Source: Armatimonadota bacterium
GTDB lineage: Bacteria; Armatimonadota; Fimbriimonadia; Fimbriimonadales; Fimbriimonadaceae
DNA length: 44,487 nt
Assembly: GCA_018268335.1 (NCBI GenBank)
Contig: JAFDWT010000023.1
Location: 1 to 44,487, forward strand
Direction: 5' to 3'
Position 1 is the first letter of the stretch. Each line of letters opens with the position of its first letter. Made by a program: the position numbers and the translations under genes. Below, piece by piece: positions 17,417-24,663 of this stretch. The notes beneath the pieces were generated by a model. It searched no databases and was not told the DNA's origin. It saw only the letters and a program-made list of their open reading frames with translations.

Positions 17417-17929
17417 ATGAGAGGCGCCGCAGGACTCGTTGCTGTCTGCGTTCTGGCGGCAGGATGCCAAGACCTCTCGTCTGCTGCAGCCAAGAACAAG
17501 GCTAGATTGGACCCTTTCTTCATCGGCATCTGGGTGGCAGAAAAGGCTAAACGGCCCGCAGACAAACAAGGTGAACGCGAGCAGCCAAAAAATTTTACGA
17601 TGACCATTGAGATCCGCGCCGACGGTACAGCGACCGAGAAAGACGCTATTACCGATCTCCCGCTCGAGTCCGGCATTGTGCCGTTCGTTACGATTTCACG
17701 TCAGTCCACTTGGTCGTTCGCAGATGGCATTCTCTTTTTGCACACCCAAAAGGTCGAAGTCGAAGGCAAACCCGACGCCAAGACAAAATCAGAATTTGCG
17801 GATGTCAAGCAGGACATCGTCAGCCAGCGCGGCCAGTCGCAGAGCCTGCGAGTCCTCAAGGTAGACGAGAACACTTTCGACGCTAACGGCAACGATCCGG
17901 GGACGATCCGGCTGCACCGCCAAGGGTGA
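17417..17929 (+). CDS. Small lipoprotein 4 of the array
   Basis: A protein of 170 residues with lipobox AAGC (Cys17). It is the paralogue of lipoprotein 2: LDPFFIGIWVAEKAK, IEIRADGTATEKDA and DLPLESGIVPFVTI align directly, as does the ending DENTFDANGNDPGTIRLHR. The paired copies suggest duplication within this locus, with lipoprotein 3 between them. ATG 17417 is used; GTG 17408 would add three residues. Its stop is 41 bp before lipoprotein 5. Confidence 0.78.
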   Translation: MRGAAGLVAVCVLAAGCQDLSSAAAKNKARLDPFFIGIWVAEKAKRPADKQGEREQPKNFTMTIEIRADGTATEKDAITDLPLESGIVPFVTISRQSTWSFADGILFLHTQKVEVEGKPDAKTKSEFADVKQDIVSQRGQSQSLRVLKVDENTFDANGNDPGTIRLHRQG

Positions 17930-17936
17930 CCCGACG

Positions 17937-17964
17937 TTGGAACTACCACGTCAACCCGTATACT
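17937..17964 (+). promoter_or_regulatory. Promoter of lipoprotein 5: TTGGAA-16-TATACT
   Basis: A -35-like TTGGAA (17937-17942) and a -10 TATACT (17959-17964) are 16 bp apart. The hexamer ends 6 nt before ATG 17971. It is the best complete promoter with leaderless spacing in the window. Confidence 0.55.
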
Positions 17965-17970
17965 GACTGC

Positions 17971-18420
17971 ATGAAAGCCGTTTGGCCAGCTATCGCTCTC
18001 GTCGCCTTTGGGCTCGCCGGTTGCAGCCAGCCCTCGCCGGTCGGTAAGTGGGACGCCAATATCGAGGCGCAGGGCAAGCAACTGCCAGCGGTCGTCGAGT
18101 TCAAGTCCGACAACACCGCCACCTGGGACATTAGCGTCCCGAAACAGGAGATGGGGCCAGTCAGTGTCGAGTCTTTCCACATCCTGGCCAGTGGCACCTG
18201 GAAGGCTGACGGCACCAAGTTCTCGTCGACAGTCACCGACCTCAAGCTCTCAGACGGTGCCCCGGACATGATCAAATCGGCCTTTGAGCTGGGCAAGAAG
18301 CAGATCACCGAGCAGATGAACAAAGCCCGCTCGGCGACCCTGGCCTACAAAGAAAGCGGCGCCATGGAAATGACCACCCCCGACGGCGTCGTGACCACTT
18401 ACGTCAAGCACAAGGGCTGA
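17971..18420 (+). CDS. Small lipoprotein 5 of the array
   Basis: A protein of 149 residues with lipobox LAGC (Cys18). The mature start SPVGKWDANIEAQGKQLPAVVEF and the later GTWKADGTKFSSTVTDL repeat the G-x-W theme of the array. A helical segment follows (KSAFELGKKQITEQMNKARSA split by short turns), which the others lack. ATG 17971 begins the signal peptide and matches the promoter position; longer frames upstream are not supported. It probably sits in the same membrane as its neighbours. No function is known. Confidence 0.8.
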   Translation: MKAVWPAIALVAFGLAGCSQPSPVGKWDANIEAQGKQLPAVVEFKSDNTATWDISVPKQEMGPVSVESFHILASGTWKADGTKFSSTVTDLKLSDGAPDMIKSAFELGKKQITEQMNKARSATLAYKESGAMEMTTPDGVVTTYVKHKG

Positions 18421-18453
18421 CGAACAACCCCAGACCGGTCTCCAACATCAAGA

Positions 18454-18500
18454 ATAGGACACCATATCTGTCCTATCTGTCCTACATGTCTTATCTGCCC
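18454..18500. repeat. 8-bp inverted repeat and four 9-bp tandem units
   Basis: ATAGGACA (18454-18461) pairs perfectly with TGTCCTAT (18469-18476). Overlapping it are four 9-bp units: TATCTGTCC, TATCTGTCC, TACATGTCT and TATCTGCCC (18465-18500). The block lies in the 127-bp gap between the lipoprotein array and the AAA ATPase gene. It may be a terminator-like or regulatory element, or a dispersed repeat. Confidence 0.6.
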
Positions 18501-18547
18501 CCTTCCGACCCCAAGTTGACACGGAGCCCCCAAGACCCCTCTAACAT

Positions 18548-19711
18548 GTGGATTCCCCTGTCACCGGCTTCGCCAAAACTGCCGCCGAGCGCATTGCCGA
18601 ACTAGAACAGCAGCAAGCCCTCTGGCGTCGCGTTTTCCTACCACTCGAAAGCCACTACTTCGGCTACGAAGTCCCCTGGCTAGTCCAAGACTGGATCCCC
18701 GTCGGCACCCTGGTGATTCTCGCTTCCCCGCCCAAACAAGGCAAGACTGCACTAGCAACAGCCCTGGCCCTCGCTGTTGCCACCGGCACACCCTTCGCCG
18801 GCATGCCCTGCACCCAAGGCGGCGTCCTCTGGCTCTCCCAAGAGGAGTCGATGTTCGACCGCCAGCGCCTTCTTGAACTCAGCCCCCACGTCGACCCCCT
18901 CACTCCGCTCTTCACCACCTACGACCACCTCCCCATCGACCGACAAGAAACGATCGACGTCCTTTCCTTTTGGGTGCAAGAGACCTCGGCCAAACTCATC
19001 GTCGTCGATCCTCTGCACGGAGCCACCTCGGGCCGCTCGCTGACTGACGGTTGGTCAGCCCGCAAGACCCTCGATCCCCTCCGCCAGCTCTGCCACACCC
19101 ACAGCGTCACCGCCCTCGTCCTCCACCACAGCAAGCGCGCCGCCTACCAACTCGGCCGCCAGCGGGTCGCCGAATCCGACCAACTAGCAGCCACATCCGG
19201 CATGAACATCGTCCTATCAACTAGGCTCCTTCCGAGTTCCCCTCGCCCTTCCGAGGGAGAGGGGCTAGGGGTGAGGGTTCCGCTTCCCCCTCTTGCGCCA
19301 CGCTCCGGCGGGGTGGAGGAGGGGGCTAGGGGGCGGTTCCGGTCTCCGGATACCCTGACGCCGACCAGAATCGTCACCCTCGACTGCACCGGCCGCGGCC
19401 CCTTCGCCAACCGGACCCTGCACCTCCTCAGCGACGGCCCTCTCCATTACGCTCTGCAGGACGAACTGCCTGAAGGCGAGCCCATGGCCCGCTCCCGTGT
19501 GACCAACGCCGTACAAATCTCCCGACTGCTCAAAGACTCTGGCCCCCTGTCCAGCGCAGCCATCATCGCCCATCTCGACCTGCCCGACAACTCCGTCCGT
19601 GTCGCCCTCTACCGCCTCGTCCGCGACGGCCGGGTCAGGTTCGAAGTAGGCGAAAACAAGGAACGGATCTATCACCTGGACCGACCCACCGGAAGCACCG
19701 AAGCCCCGTGA
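18548..19711 (+). CDS. RecA-like AAA ATPase (RepA/AAA_25 type) with in-frame repeat insert
   Basis: A protein of 387 residues with GTG start. The ATPase core has Walker A SPPKQGKTALA (about 59-69), an acidic strand end VLWLSQEES, Walker B LIVVDPLHG and the sensor-like ALVLHHSK. The C-terminal 80 residues look like a winged helix (SRLLKDSGPLSSAAIIAHL, then VALYRLVRDGRVRFEV). Such proteins resemble plasmid RepA/DnaB-type helicases and archaeal KaiC-like ATPases, and are often linked to mobile elements; here no replication gene is adjacent. Residues about 227-270 are encoded by two G/C hairpins of a dispersed repeat (19239-19333) and look unlike protein sequence (PRPSEGEGLGVR, then APRSGGVEEGARG). 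The frame is kept, so the product may still fold. No Shine-Dalgarno sequence is visible; TAACAT touches the start codon. Confidence 0.75.
   Translation: MDSPVTGFAKTAAERIAELEQQQALWRRVFLPLESHYFGYEVPWLVQDWIPVGTLVILASPPKQGKTALATALALAVATGTPFAGMPCTQGGVLWLSQEESMFDRQRLLELSPHVDPLTPLFTTYDHLPIDRQETIDVLSFWVQETSAKLIVVDPLHGATSGRSLTDGWSARKTLDPLRQLCHTHSVTALVLHHSKRAAYQLGRQRVAESDQLAATSGMNIVLSTRLLPSSPRPSEGEGLGVRVPLPPLAPRSGGVEEGARGRFRSPDTLTPTRIVTLDCTGRGPFANRTLHLLSDGPLHYALQDELPEGEPMARSRVTNAVQISRLLKDSGPLSSAAIIAHLDLPDNSVRVALYRLVRDGRVRFEVGENKERIYHLDRPTGSTEAP
19239..19333. repeat. Double-hairpin dispersed repeat inserted in the ATPase gene
   Basis: Hairpin 1: CCCCTC (19239-19244) with GAGGGG (19259-19264), and inner CCCT (19246-19249) with AGGG (19254-19257). 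Hairpin 2: CCCCCTC (19286-19292) with GAGGGGG (19319-19325). The two are joined by GGGGCTAGGGGTGAGGG, a sequence style found in dispersed repeats of many genomes. A related copy lies at 20779-20828 in the opposite orientation; both contain GGAGGAG followed by GGGCTAGGGG. Confidence 0.75.
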
Positions 19712-19740
19712 CCACTTGTTTGTCGCTTGTACGACACTTG

Positions 19741-19769
19741 TTGTCCCATCCGAAAGAAGACTTTGTAAT
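19741..19769 (+). promoter_or_regulatory. Sigma70-like promoter TTGTCC-17-TGTAAT
   Basis: TTGTCC (19741-19746) and TGTAAT (19764-19769) are separated by 17 bp in the 177-bp gap downstream of the ATPase gene. It would give the 19889 gene a leader of about 110 nt. No riboswitch-like structure is recognised in that leader. Confidence 0.45.
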
Positions 19770-19888
19770 GTGAAACAACCCAAGCTGTCCCTTGGGGCCA
19801 AACAACAGCCCGCCAGGCCCGGAGGCCATGCAGGTACAACCTGCCCTGGCTTCTCGTGCGCCGATGGTGCGGTGAGCTCCGGACATCC

Positions 19889-20770
19889 ATGGCGACCCCA
19901 TTCCAGAACCCGACCCGCCTCTACGCTTTGTTGGCGCGTGACGCGACGACCGGATTGGTGATCCGGCGCGGTCCAGCGCGACACGTGGCATTTGTCGGAT
20001 GGGACCGGGAGCACGACACTTTCCAGGTCAGCCAGTGGCTGGCTGGCCGGGTCTACTCCCGCCGGTGCGACCTGTCGCCCGATGGCAAGCACCTGGTCTA
20101 CTTCGCGACGAAGGCGAACACTGGAAGTGCAGGTCAATACCGGAGGTGGACCGCGGTTTCGAAAGCACCATACATGAAAGCGGTCGCCTTTTACCCCTGT
20201 GTCCACGACATCGCCGGTGGCGGGGTTTGGCTCGACGATACGACGTACTGGCTCAGTGAGAGCATTCCAGGATCGCACTCGACGGTCGAGGAGCCGGCAG
20301 ACCTCAGGCGCGCTGATGCGCCTTCAGACGGTCTACCATGCCGACCACATGACCCTCAGTTCATCCGGGCAGCGCGGGACGGATGGGAGTTCGTCGGCGA
20401 GTTCGCAGTCGTCTTCACCCCAGAAGAGCGGCGAGAATACTTCGGTAACACCGTCCGCCGCGGCTTCGGGATCGAGCTGCGCAAGCACATCCAAGGCGAA
20501 TGGTGGCTGCACCAAACCTGCTGCTTCCCCAACGGCGCGCCTGAGACCGGCGGCAGCTCCTTTGACCGCTACTCCACGGTCAACGCGGCCACCGGCAAGC
20601 GAATGGACCACCACTTCTGGGAATGGGCCGAGGTCGACCGCGACCGGCTCGTCTGGGCGACGGCGGGGTGTCTGTACGCGGGCGAACTCGGGCCGGATGG
20701 CGTCGGAGCCCGCAAGCTCCTCTGCGACTTCACCGACATGAAGTTCCAGACTGTCGAAGCTCCCTACTGA
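19889..20770 (+). CDS. Conserved protein of unknown function
   Basis: A protein of 293 residues, apparently cytoplasmic (no signal peptide or membrane helix). It opens TRLYALLARDATTGLVIRRG and contains HVAFVGWDREHDTFQVSQWL, then RVYSRRCDLSPDGKHLVYFA. I recall similar anonymous proteins in Deltaproteobacteria and Planctomycetota with the same W-D-x-x-x-D and C-D-L-S-P-D-G blocks. The C-S-P-D-G-x-x-L-x-Y stretch looks like a beta-propeller blade, which is only a weak hint. ATG 19889 is chosen over the GTG/ATG codons at 19856 because conserved-looking sequence starts here. It has no obvious partner genes. Confidence 0.8.
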   Translation: MATPFQNPTRLYALLARDATTGLVIRRGPARHVAFVGWDREHDTFQVSQWLAGRVYSRRCDLSPDGKHLVYFATKANTGSAGQYRRWTAVSKAPYMKAVAFYPCVHDIAGGGVWLDDTTYWLSESIPGSHSTVEEPADLRRADAPSDGLPCRPHDPQFIRAARDGWEFVGEFAVVFTPEERREYFGNTVRRGFGIELRKHIQGEWWLHQTCCFPNGAPETGGSSFDRYSTVNAATGKRMDHHFWEWAEVDRDRLVWATAGCLYAGELGPDGVGARKLLCDFTDMKFQTVEAPY

Positions 20771-20778
20771 AAAGTTTT

Positions 20779-20828
20779 CCGGAATCTTCCCCTAGCCCAC
20801 TCCTCCAGGGGCAGGAGGGGGATCCCGG
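20779..20828. terminator. Hairpin between convergent genes, repeat copy 2
   Basis: CCCACTCCT (20796-20804) pairs with AGGAGGGGG (20813-20821), 8 of 9 bases. An outer stem CCGGAATC (20779-20786) with GATCCCGG (20821-20828) matches 7 of 8. It lies in the 59-bp space between two converging genes and could stop both transcripts, although neither side has a long T-run. On the minus strand it resembles hairpin 2 of the repeat inside the ATPase gene. Confidence 0.45.
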
Positions 20829-20829
20829 A

Positions 20830-23800
20830 TTACTTCTTTGGAATCAAGAAGACGTGTTCGCCTGACCTAGCGATTCCCTTGCCTTTCGTCATTGTGAAGC
20901 TTCCGCTCTGGGCCGTGGCGTTCTCAGGGAGGTCAAGAATGGCCCGGACGCCGACGGGCAGAGACAGGCGAGCTTCGTAGGAACCGTCCGGCAGTCGCGT
21001 CCACGACGACTTGACCAAGCCGCGCACCGACTCGTAAGAGGCTTCAACATGCCCCAACTGCTCGGTGAAGTACGGCTTATAAGCCACCTCGGCCCAGCCG
21101 GGCTGGTTGAGGTTGATGCCGGCGGCGTAGGTGTACAGCCACTCATTGACACAGCCAAGCCAGTAATGGTTGAAGCTGTTCATGCCAGCGTCTTGGAAAC
21201 CTTTCTCGGGCGTCCAACCGTCCCAACGCTCCCACATCGAGGTCGCGCCGAGCTTGACCTGGTAGAGCCATGACGGGAAGTCCTTCTTCAGGACGGCGCC
21301 AAACGCCAGGTCGGCGTGACCGTGGTTCGCGAGAGCCTTGAGCACTTCAGGCGTGCCCAGAAAACCGGTCGACAGGTGCCCGCCACGGGCTTTGACCATG
21401 GCGGCCAAGGTGTCCGAGGCACCCTGCAACTCGTCGTCCTCCAAGACGCCGGTCATGATGGCGACGGCGTACATGGATTGGTTGGCCGAGCCCTTCTCGA
21501 CGATCTTGCCTTCCTTCCAGAACGCTGCGCGCCAGGCGGCGCGGACTTTGTCGCGTTGCTCGGTGTACTTGGAAGGGTCTTTGCCGACCGCCTTGGCCAT
21601 AGCGGCCATGTACTCCAGGTCGCGCACCCAGACGGCGGTGGCGATGCTCTCGCTGTGCTGCAGGCCGTCGAGCAGCAGCCAGTCGCCGTACGATCCCGGC
21701 GGGCGGATGTAGTCTTTGGCCTTCGACGCCCAGTAGTCGCAGCACTTGTCGAGCGCGGCCCAGTGCTGCAGGATCGGGGCGGTGTCGCCTGTCATGTGCC
21801 AGGTCTGGTAGACGCAGACGACGCCAGCGTCGTCCCAGCCCGCGTTGCCGCGGCCGACCATGTTCAGGTAGGGCGCGACGTCGGGGAACGCGCCGTCGAC
21901 AGGCGAGGGCGAGTCCTCGCAAAGGTCGACAAGCCACTTGTCGGCGAAGGCGGCGATGTCGCGGTTGAAGTAGGCGCTTTTGATATAGACCTGGGCGTCG
22001 CCCGTCCACCCGGCGCGCTCGTCGCGTTGCGGGCAGTCGGTGGGGACGTCCAGATAGTTGCCGAGCTGGCTCCAGTCGGAGTTCAGCACCAGGCGGTCGA
22101 GCAAAGGCTCGCTGGACTTGAACGTCCCGGCCAGCGGCAGGTCGCTGTGCAAGACGACGCCCTCGACATCCTTGGCCTCTGGTGGCGTGGCGACGCCACG
22201 GATCTCGCAGTACTGGAAGCCGTGGAAGGTGAACCGGGGCTCGCATGTGGTCACGCCGTCTTTGGCGAGGATGTACGTGTCGGTTGCCTTGGCGGCGCGG
22301 AGGTTGGTGACGTAGAGCTTGCCGTTGTCCAGCCGTTCGCCATGGCGGACGGTGACAGTGTCGCCGGGCTTCCCTTTCACCTTGAACCGGACGACGCCGC
22401 TGAAGTTCTGGCCGAAATCGTAAACCCAGACGCCTGACTCGCTCTCGGTGCGGCTCTTGGCGCGGATGGTCTGCTGACGGTTGACCTCGCTGTTGGGGTG
22501 GGCGGCAATGGCAATCTTCGGGGCAGCGACGGTGTTGGCGGTCATCCAGCCGTCGGCCTTGTAGCCCGGCTTGTTCCAACCGGTCTTGGCCAGGCGGTAG
22601 TCCTCGGCACAGCCCATGAGGAGGTCGTTGTGGAGGTTTTCTCCATGAGCGACCTGCCAGCCGGGGCCGGTCGTGACGGTGTCCTTGGTGCCGTCTTTGT
22701 AGGTGATGTGCAACTCCAAGCTGAGGGCGGGGGCACCGCCGTAATAGAACCTGCGACCGGTGAAGGCGAGATATCCGGAGTACCAACCGTCACCCAACCA
22801 GGAGCCGAGCACGTTGTCACCCTGCTTGACCGACTTGGTGACATCGTGGGCGTGGTAGTAGGCACGCTTTGTGAACTCGGTCCAACCGGGGGCCAGGCCG
22901 GCGCCGGCGACGGTCTGGCCGTTCACCGAGGCTTCATAAGTGCCAAGGGCCGTGGCGTAGAGGATCGCGGACTGGACCGGTTTGCCGACCGTGAACGCCT
23001 TGCGAAACATCGCGGCGGGGCCCATCGGGTAGACAACATGGGCTCGGACACGGCCCCAAGGGGCTCCGCCGTAGTCGACCAGTTTCTTGGCGGCGACAAA
23101 GGGCCCTTTTGCCTCTTTGCCCACCGTGATTTCGGACGGGTCGATGGCGGCGCCGTCCTTGTCGAGGAAGCGGACGATCAGGCCGCTGTTGCCTTTGTCA
23201 TTGACTACGGTCACGTCCAGCGTGTTGAAGCCTGCGCGGTAGCTGGGGAGATCGACCACTTCGAACTGGTTGTAGCCGCCTTTGGCGAGAGTCGTGCCGT
23301 TGACCTTGGCTTCAAAGTGGTCGTCCGCTGCAATCAGGAGCTTTGTAGCTCTGGCCGTGAAGGGGACTTGGTAGTAGCGGGTGTGTCCGGGGCTGTCCGA
23401 CGTTTGGGTGTCGTCAGGGTGGGCGACCCAGGCGGCCCCGTCCATCGACGGCGGGCTGGGCGGGAGGGCGACCTTCGGGTCTTGGATCCAGCCGGCCTTC
23501 CAATTGCCGGCGATTCCCTTGCGCCACTTGGCCGGGGCGCTCCAGGCACCGACTTTGTCGTCCTCGTCCCAGATGCGGACTTTCCAGAAGACCTCTTGGC
23601 CAGGTTTGATGTCCCTGCCCTTGTAGACCGCGTCGAAGGTGGCGGCAGGTTGTTTGCCGCTGTCCCACAGGTCGCCGATGTCCTTGTCCAGGTTCGCCTT
23701 GGTACTGGCGACGATGACCTGGCCAGCGGTGACCAGACGGTCGCTGCCCTCGCCTTTGGCGATCCATGTCAGGCGGGGAGAGGGATCGTCGATGGCGAGA

Positions 23801-23898
23801 GGGTCGGTCTTCCAGTCGCAGCGGAGCTTGGTGGGGACCAGTGGCCCGGCCAGGACGGCACTGACGACAACCGTGGCCACGACGAACGAAAGGGTCAT
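20830..23898 (-). CDS. Alpha-L-rhamnosidase (GH78)
   Basis: A protein of 1022 residues, normal for GH78. These inverting enzymes remove terminal alpha-L-rhamnose from plant or bacterial polysaccharides and glycosides. The signature DCPQRDERAGWTGD lies at residues 621-634 and carries the catalytic acidic residues. N-terminal beta-sandwich domains precede it (PTKLRCDWKTDPLAIDDPSPRLTW at the start, about 18-42, then an accessory domain to about 290). The (alpha/alpha)6 barrel spans about 560-920 (SKAKDYIRPPGSYGDWLLLDG, NSFNHYWLGCVNEWLY), and a C-terminal beta domain closes the chain. Residues 1-17 form a signal peptide (SFVVATVVVSAVLAG), so it acts in the periplasm or outside. ATG 23898 lies 6 nt after a TAGCAT hexamer. 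The divergent response regulator shares the 92-bp control region. Confidence 0.93.
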   Translation of the reverse strand: MTLSFVVATVVVSAVLAGPLVPTKLRCDWKTDPLAIDDPSPRLTWIAKGEGSDRLVTAGQVIVASTKANLDKDIGDLWDSGKQPAATFDAVYKGRDIKPGQEVFWKVRIWDEDDKVGAWSAPAKWRKGIAGNWKAGWIQDPKVALPPSPPSMDGAAWVAHPDDTQTSDSPGHTRYYQVPFTARATKLLIAADDHFEAKVNGTTLAKGGYNQFEVVDLPSYRAGFNTLDVTVVNDKGNSGLIVRFLDKDGAAIDPSEITVGKEAKGPFVAAKKLVDYGGAPWGRVRAHVVYPMGPAAMFRKAFTVGKPVQSAILYATALGTYEASVNGQTVAGAGLAPGWTEFTKRAYYHAHDVTKSVKQGDNVLGSWLGDGWYSGYLAFTGRRFYYGGAPALSLELHITYKDGTKDTVTTGPGWQVAHGENLHNDLLMGCAEDYRLAKTGWNKPGYKADGWMTANTVAAPKIAIAAHPNSEVNRQQTIRAKSRTESESGVWVYDFGQNFSGVVRFKVKGKPGDTVTVRHGERLDNGKLYVTNLRAAKATDTYILAKDGVTTCEPRFTFHGFQYCEIRGVATPPEAKDVEGVVLHSDLPLAGTFKSSEPLLDRLVLNSDWSQLGNYLDVPTDCPQRDERAGWTGDAQVYIKSAYFNRDIAAFADKWLVDLCEDSPSPVDGAFPDVAPYLNMVGRGNAGWDDAGVVCVYQTWHMTGDTAPILQHWAALDKCCDYWASKAKDYIRPPGSYGDWLLLDGLQHSESIATAVWVRDLEYMAAMAKAVGKDPSKYTEQRDKVRAAWRAAFWKEGKIVEKGSANQSMYAVAIMTGVLEDDELQGASDTLAAMVKARGGHLSTGFLGTPEVLKALANHGHADLAFGAVLKKDFPSWLYQVKLGATSMWERWDGWTPEKGFQDAGMNSFNHYWLGCVNEWLYTYAAGINLNQPGWAEVAYKPYFTEQLGHVEASYESVRGLVKSSWTRLPDGSYEARLSLPVGVRAILDLPENATAQSGSFTMTKGKGIARSGEHVFLIPKK

Positions 23899-23904
23899 GT
23901 CGCC

Positions 23905-23910
23905 ATGCTA
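23905..23910 (-). promoter_or_regulatory. TAGCAT -10-like hexamer, leaderless spacing
   Basis: On the minus strand TAGCAT is followed by exactly 6 nt and then ATG 23898 of the rhamnosidase gene. No Shine-Dalgarno sequence is visible. Confidence 0.45.
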
Positions 23911-23946
23911 CCGGACCATGGCACCCAAGATGCTTGTGACAGCGAG

Positions 23947-23965
23947 CCTCACGGATTCCTCATAC
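23947..23965 (+). promoter_or_regulatory. Candidate response-regulator box upstream of the regulator gene
   Basis: CCTCACGGATTCCTCATAC contains two CTCA half-sites starting 11 bp apart (23948 and 23959). Tandem half-sites with an 11-bp period are the usual binding layout for OmpR/PhoB-family regulators. An almost identical box precedes the Spy-like gene (26163-26181; 18 of 19 bases). A -10-like TACCAA begins at 23974, 15 bp after the second CTCA. Confidence 0.6.
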
Positions 23966-24000
23966 TCTCCGGGTACCAAGCTGGAAGAGTATGAGGATTC
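23954..24000 (+). promoter_or_regulatory. Inverted repeat covering the regulator start codon
   Basis: CCTCATACTCT (23958-23968) and AGAGTATGAGG (23986-23996) are perfect reverse complements, 11 bp with a 17-nt loop. Pairing continues outward to 23954/24000 with one mismatch. The right arm contains ATG 23991 and the left arm overlaps the CTCA box. It could be a palindromic operator or, if transcribed from upstream, an mRNA hairpin hiding the start codon. Confidence 0.6.
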
Positions 24001-24662
24001 TGGTCGTCGAAGACGACGTCGCGATCGCTGACGAAGTGGCACTGGCGCTCCGGCGCGAGGGGTTGACCGTCGATGTCGTGCACAACGGCAGAGAAGGGTT
24101 GGACTCCCTGCTGGGCGGGCCGTATGCGGCTGTCGTCCTGGACTGGATGCTACCGGGGATGGACGGCCTCTCGGTTTGCCAGGCGGCGCGGCGAGCGCAG
24201 GTCGCGGTGCCGGTGCTCATGCTGACAGCACGTGACCAGGTCTCCGACAGGGTGGCGGGTCTGGAGGCAGGAGCTGACGATTACTTAGTCAAGCCGTTTG
24301 ATGTTCGCGAGCTGATCGCCCGGGTCAAGGCGCTCGTGCGGCGGGACAAGGCTTCAAAGTCAGGGGTGGTCAGGGTGGCCGACCTCGAGCTGGACTCACA
24401 GTCCAAGCGCGTCACAAGGGACGGGCGGGAGATCAATTTGACGCCGCGGGAGTTTGAGCTGCTCGAGGCTCTTGTCCGCAACGCAGGACGGACACTCACG
24501 CGGGAGGTCATCCTCAGCAACATCTGGGGCGCCGACGAAAACACGGAGAACGCGGTCAATTTCCACGTCACTTCCCTGCGCAAGAAGGTCGACAGTTGGC
24601 ATCCGGTGAAGCTGATCCACACGGTCCACGGCTTTGGCTACACACTCAAAGCGGGCGGCTGA
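23991..24662 (+). CDS. OmpR/PhoB-family response regulator
   Basis: A protein of 223 residues. The receiver domain (1-about 115) has the acidic pocket EDD (7-9), the phosphoacceptor D51 in VVLDWMLPGMDG, the Thr in MLTARD and the Lys in YLVKPFD. The C-terminal winged helix (about 128-221) has INLTPREFELLEALVRNAGR, the recognition-helix region NAVNFHVTSLRKKVD and the wing IHTVHGFGYTL. It is a DNA-binding transcription factor controlled by the kinase encoded one base downstream. ATG 23991 is the only start upstream of the conserved MRILVVEDD. The shared box upstream of its own gene and of the Spy-like gene predicts autoregulation and control of that target. Confidence 0.96.
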   Translation: MRILVVEDDVAIADEVALALRREGLTVDVVHNGREGLDSLLGGPYAAVVLDWMLPGMDGLSVCQAARRAQVAVPVLMLTARDQVSDRVAGLEAGADDYLVKPFDVRELIARVKALVRRDKASKSGVVRVADLELDSQSKRVTRDGREINLTPREFELLEALVRNAGRTLTREVILSNIWGADENTENAVNFHVTSLRKKVDSWHPVKLIHTVHGFGYTLKAGG

Positions 24663-24663
24663 C

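Noticed and set aside
18465-18500. CRISPR-like short tandem repeats
   Set aside because: Units are 9 bp and contiguous, with no spacers and no cas genes. The Cas4-like domain at 11410 belongs to a DUF2779 protein, not a cas locus.
18546-18600. ATG at 18546 as the start of the AAA ATPase
   Set aside because: It is in another frame from the ATPase; only the overlapping GTG at 18548 is in frame.
22498-23994. Long plus-strand frame of 498 codons opposite the rhamnosidase gene
   Set aside because: It is the antisense of a clear GH78 gene; the product has low-complexity Val/Gly/Asp content with no family motif. Long antisense frames are expected in GC-rich DNA.
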